This document shows positions 6,578 through 7,429 of a DNA stretch of 7,429 nucleotides, one piece after another (the stretch's first letter is position 1; every line of letters begins with the position of its first letter). The stretch is from positions 1 to 7,429 of the forward strand of contig JAQVLS010000077.1 in NCBI GenBank assembly GCA_028704035.1, in the 5' to 3' direction. Below the pieces are notes generated by a model, which ran no database searches, was not told where the DNA came from, and saw only the letters and a list, made by a program, of their open reading frames with translations. The position numbers and the translations under genes are program-made. The DNA comes from Desulfotomaculaceae bacterium (GTDB taxonomy: Bacteria > Bacillota > Desulfotomaculia > Desulfotomaculales > Pelotomaculaceae).

Positions 6578-7429
6578 ATGCCTTTTGACGGTCTCGTGCT
6601 GGCCTCGGTATGCGGCGAGCTTGAAAATAAACTTGCCGGCGGGCGCATCGAAAGGATCTACCAGCCCGGCAAAATGGAACTGGTCATCCTGGTTTACAAG
6701 CCGGGATCGCAGTGCAGGCTGCTGCTTTCAGCAGACCCCCAAAACGCGCGGGTGCACCTTACAACCGCCGCTGGGAAAAACCCTGCCGTTCCCCCTCTTT
6801 TCTGCATGGTCCTGCGCAAACACCTTGAGGGCGGGCGGATTGCCGGTTTTTCTCAACCCGGCCTGGAAAGAGTGCTTACGATCAAAATAGAGTCGCGGGA
6901 TGAACTGGGTTTCCCTGCGGAGAAACATCTTATTTGTGAAATCATGGGGAAGCACAGCAATATAATCCTTTACGAGCCTTCAACTGAAACAGTGATTGAC
7001 GGCATTAAACGTTACTCACATGCTGTCAGCAGGTTCAGGGAAATCCTGCCGGGCCGTCCCTACCTGTTCCCGCCCTCCCAGGACAAATTAGACCCCCTGA
7101 CATTGGAAGAAAAGCAGTTTCGCCAGGCCTGTCTGGAAGCGCCCCTGGACACACCGCTGCCGCATGTGCTGCAGAAACGGTTTGCGGGCTTAAGCACTGT
7201 TACCTGCAGGGAAATAATCTATCGTGCCGGGTTGGCGCCGGATATGATCCTGGACCATTGCGGCGATCTCGAATTCAGGCTTATCTGGGAAGCTTTCTAC
7301 AAAGTCGCCGGCCCGGCCGGAAGCGGGGTGTTTGAGCCCAGCCTGGCTGTAGACAAAAAAGGGAAGCTGCTGGATTTTGCGGCTGTTGACCTCAGCCACC
7401 TGGGGCAAACCAACAAACATGGTGAAATG
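6578..7429 (+). CDS. rqcH: NFACT-family ribosome quality control protein RqcH (FbpA/YloA type), 5' part
   Basis: 284 codons are visible and the frame is still open at the right edge; the family is usually about 560-590 residues, so roughly half is present. RqcH binds stalled 50S subunits carrying peptidyl-tRNA and drives C-terminal alanine tailing of the nascent chain; older annotations call it fibronectin-binding protein A. The visible part is the NFACT-N domain and matches B. subtilis YloA position for position at the start: MPFDG, GGRIERIYQP (21-30), LLLSA (48-52), PPLFCMVLRKHLEGGRI (72-88), EIMGKHSNIIL and LPGRPY. The DR motif of B. subtilis RqcH (D97-R98) reads E97-R98. The later coiled-coil and NFACT-R regions lie outside the window. 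GGAGG at 6566-6570 is seven bases before the ATG. The gene has its own promoter and is divergent from the Ca2+ ATPase. Confidence 0.93.
   Translation, partial: MPFDGLVLASVCGELENKLAGGRIERIYQPGKMELVILVYKPGSQCRLLLSADPQNARVHLTTAAGKNPAVPPLFCMVLRKHLEGGRIAGFSQPGLERVLTIKIESRDELGFPAEKHLICEIMGKHSNIILYEPSTETVIDGIKRYSHAVSRFREILPGRPYLFPPSQDKLDPLTLEEKQFRQACLEAPLDTPLPHVLQKRFAGLSTVTCREIIYRAGLAPDMILDHCGDLEFRLIWEAFYKVAGPAGSGVFEPSLAVDKKGKLLDFAAVDLSHLGQTNKHGEM

Overview
The window looks like chromosomal DNA from a Gram-positive anaerobe of the Clostridia, most likely near Pelotomaculum/Desulfotomaculum (Peptococcaceae). This rests on mid-range GC, strong GGAGG-type ribosome binding sites, TTG/GTG starts, an RqcH/FbpA-type NFACT gene, an SERCA-like Ca2+ ATPase, and palindromes of the form GGGGAC-N-GTCCCC between genes. 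The placement is inference from protein and repeat character; no 16S or other marker gene is present.

Layout, left to right. The 3' end of an unrecognised plus-strand gene (1-186) converges on lysA (minus, 225-1466; diaminopimelate decarboxylase of an unusual active-site subtype). A good sigma-A promoter for lysA lies at 1552-1580. A plus-strand gene (1748-2431) encodes a membrane-anchored, helical protein of unknown function. Positions 2432-2680 hold two tandem copies of a ~98-bp structured repeat with 16-bp terminal inverted repeats. Then follow dapF (minus, 2681-3517, TTG start) and, 39 nt upstream of it on the same strand, a P2A-type Ca2+ ATPase (minus, 3557-6301). A divergent intergenic region (6302-6577) carries a clear plus-strand promoter for an NFACT/RqcH gene that runs off the right edge.

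Functionally, DapF makes meso-diaminopimelate and LysA decarboxylates it to lysine, so the two flanking enzymes are consecutive steps of one pathway. They are separated by the unknown membrane gene and the repeat pair. The ATPase and RqcH genes are housekeeping neighbours (ion homeostasis, ribosome rescue).

The main item outside ordinary gene content is the repeat family. It comprises the tandem 98-bp units plus single palindromes at 197-210 and 1603-1615, with a possible half copy at 6413-6422. The differences between the two full units fall only in predicted unpaired positions. Several copies sit immediately after stop codons with a T-run, where they can act as terminators. Secondary points are substitutions at key residues in LysA, the Ca2+ ATPase and RqcH.
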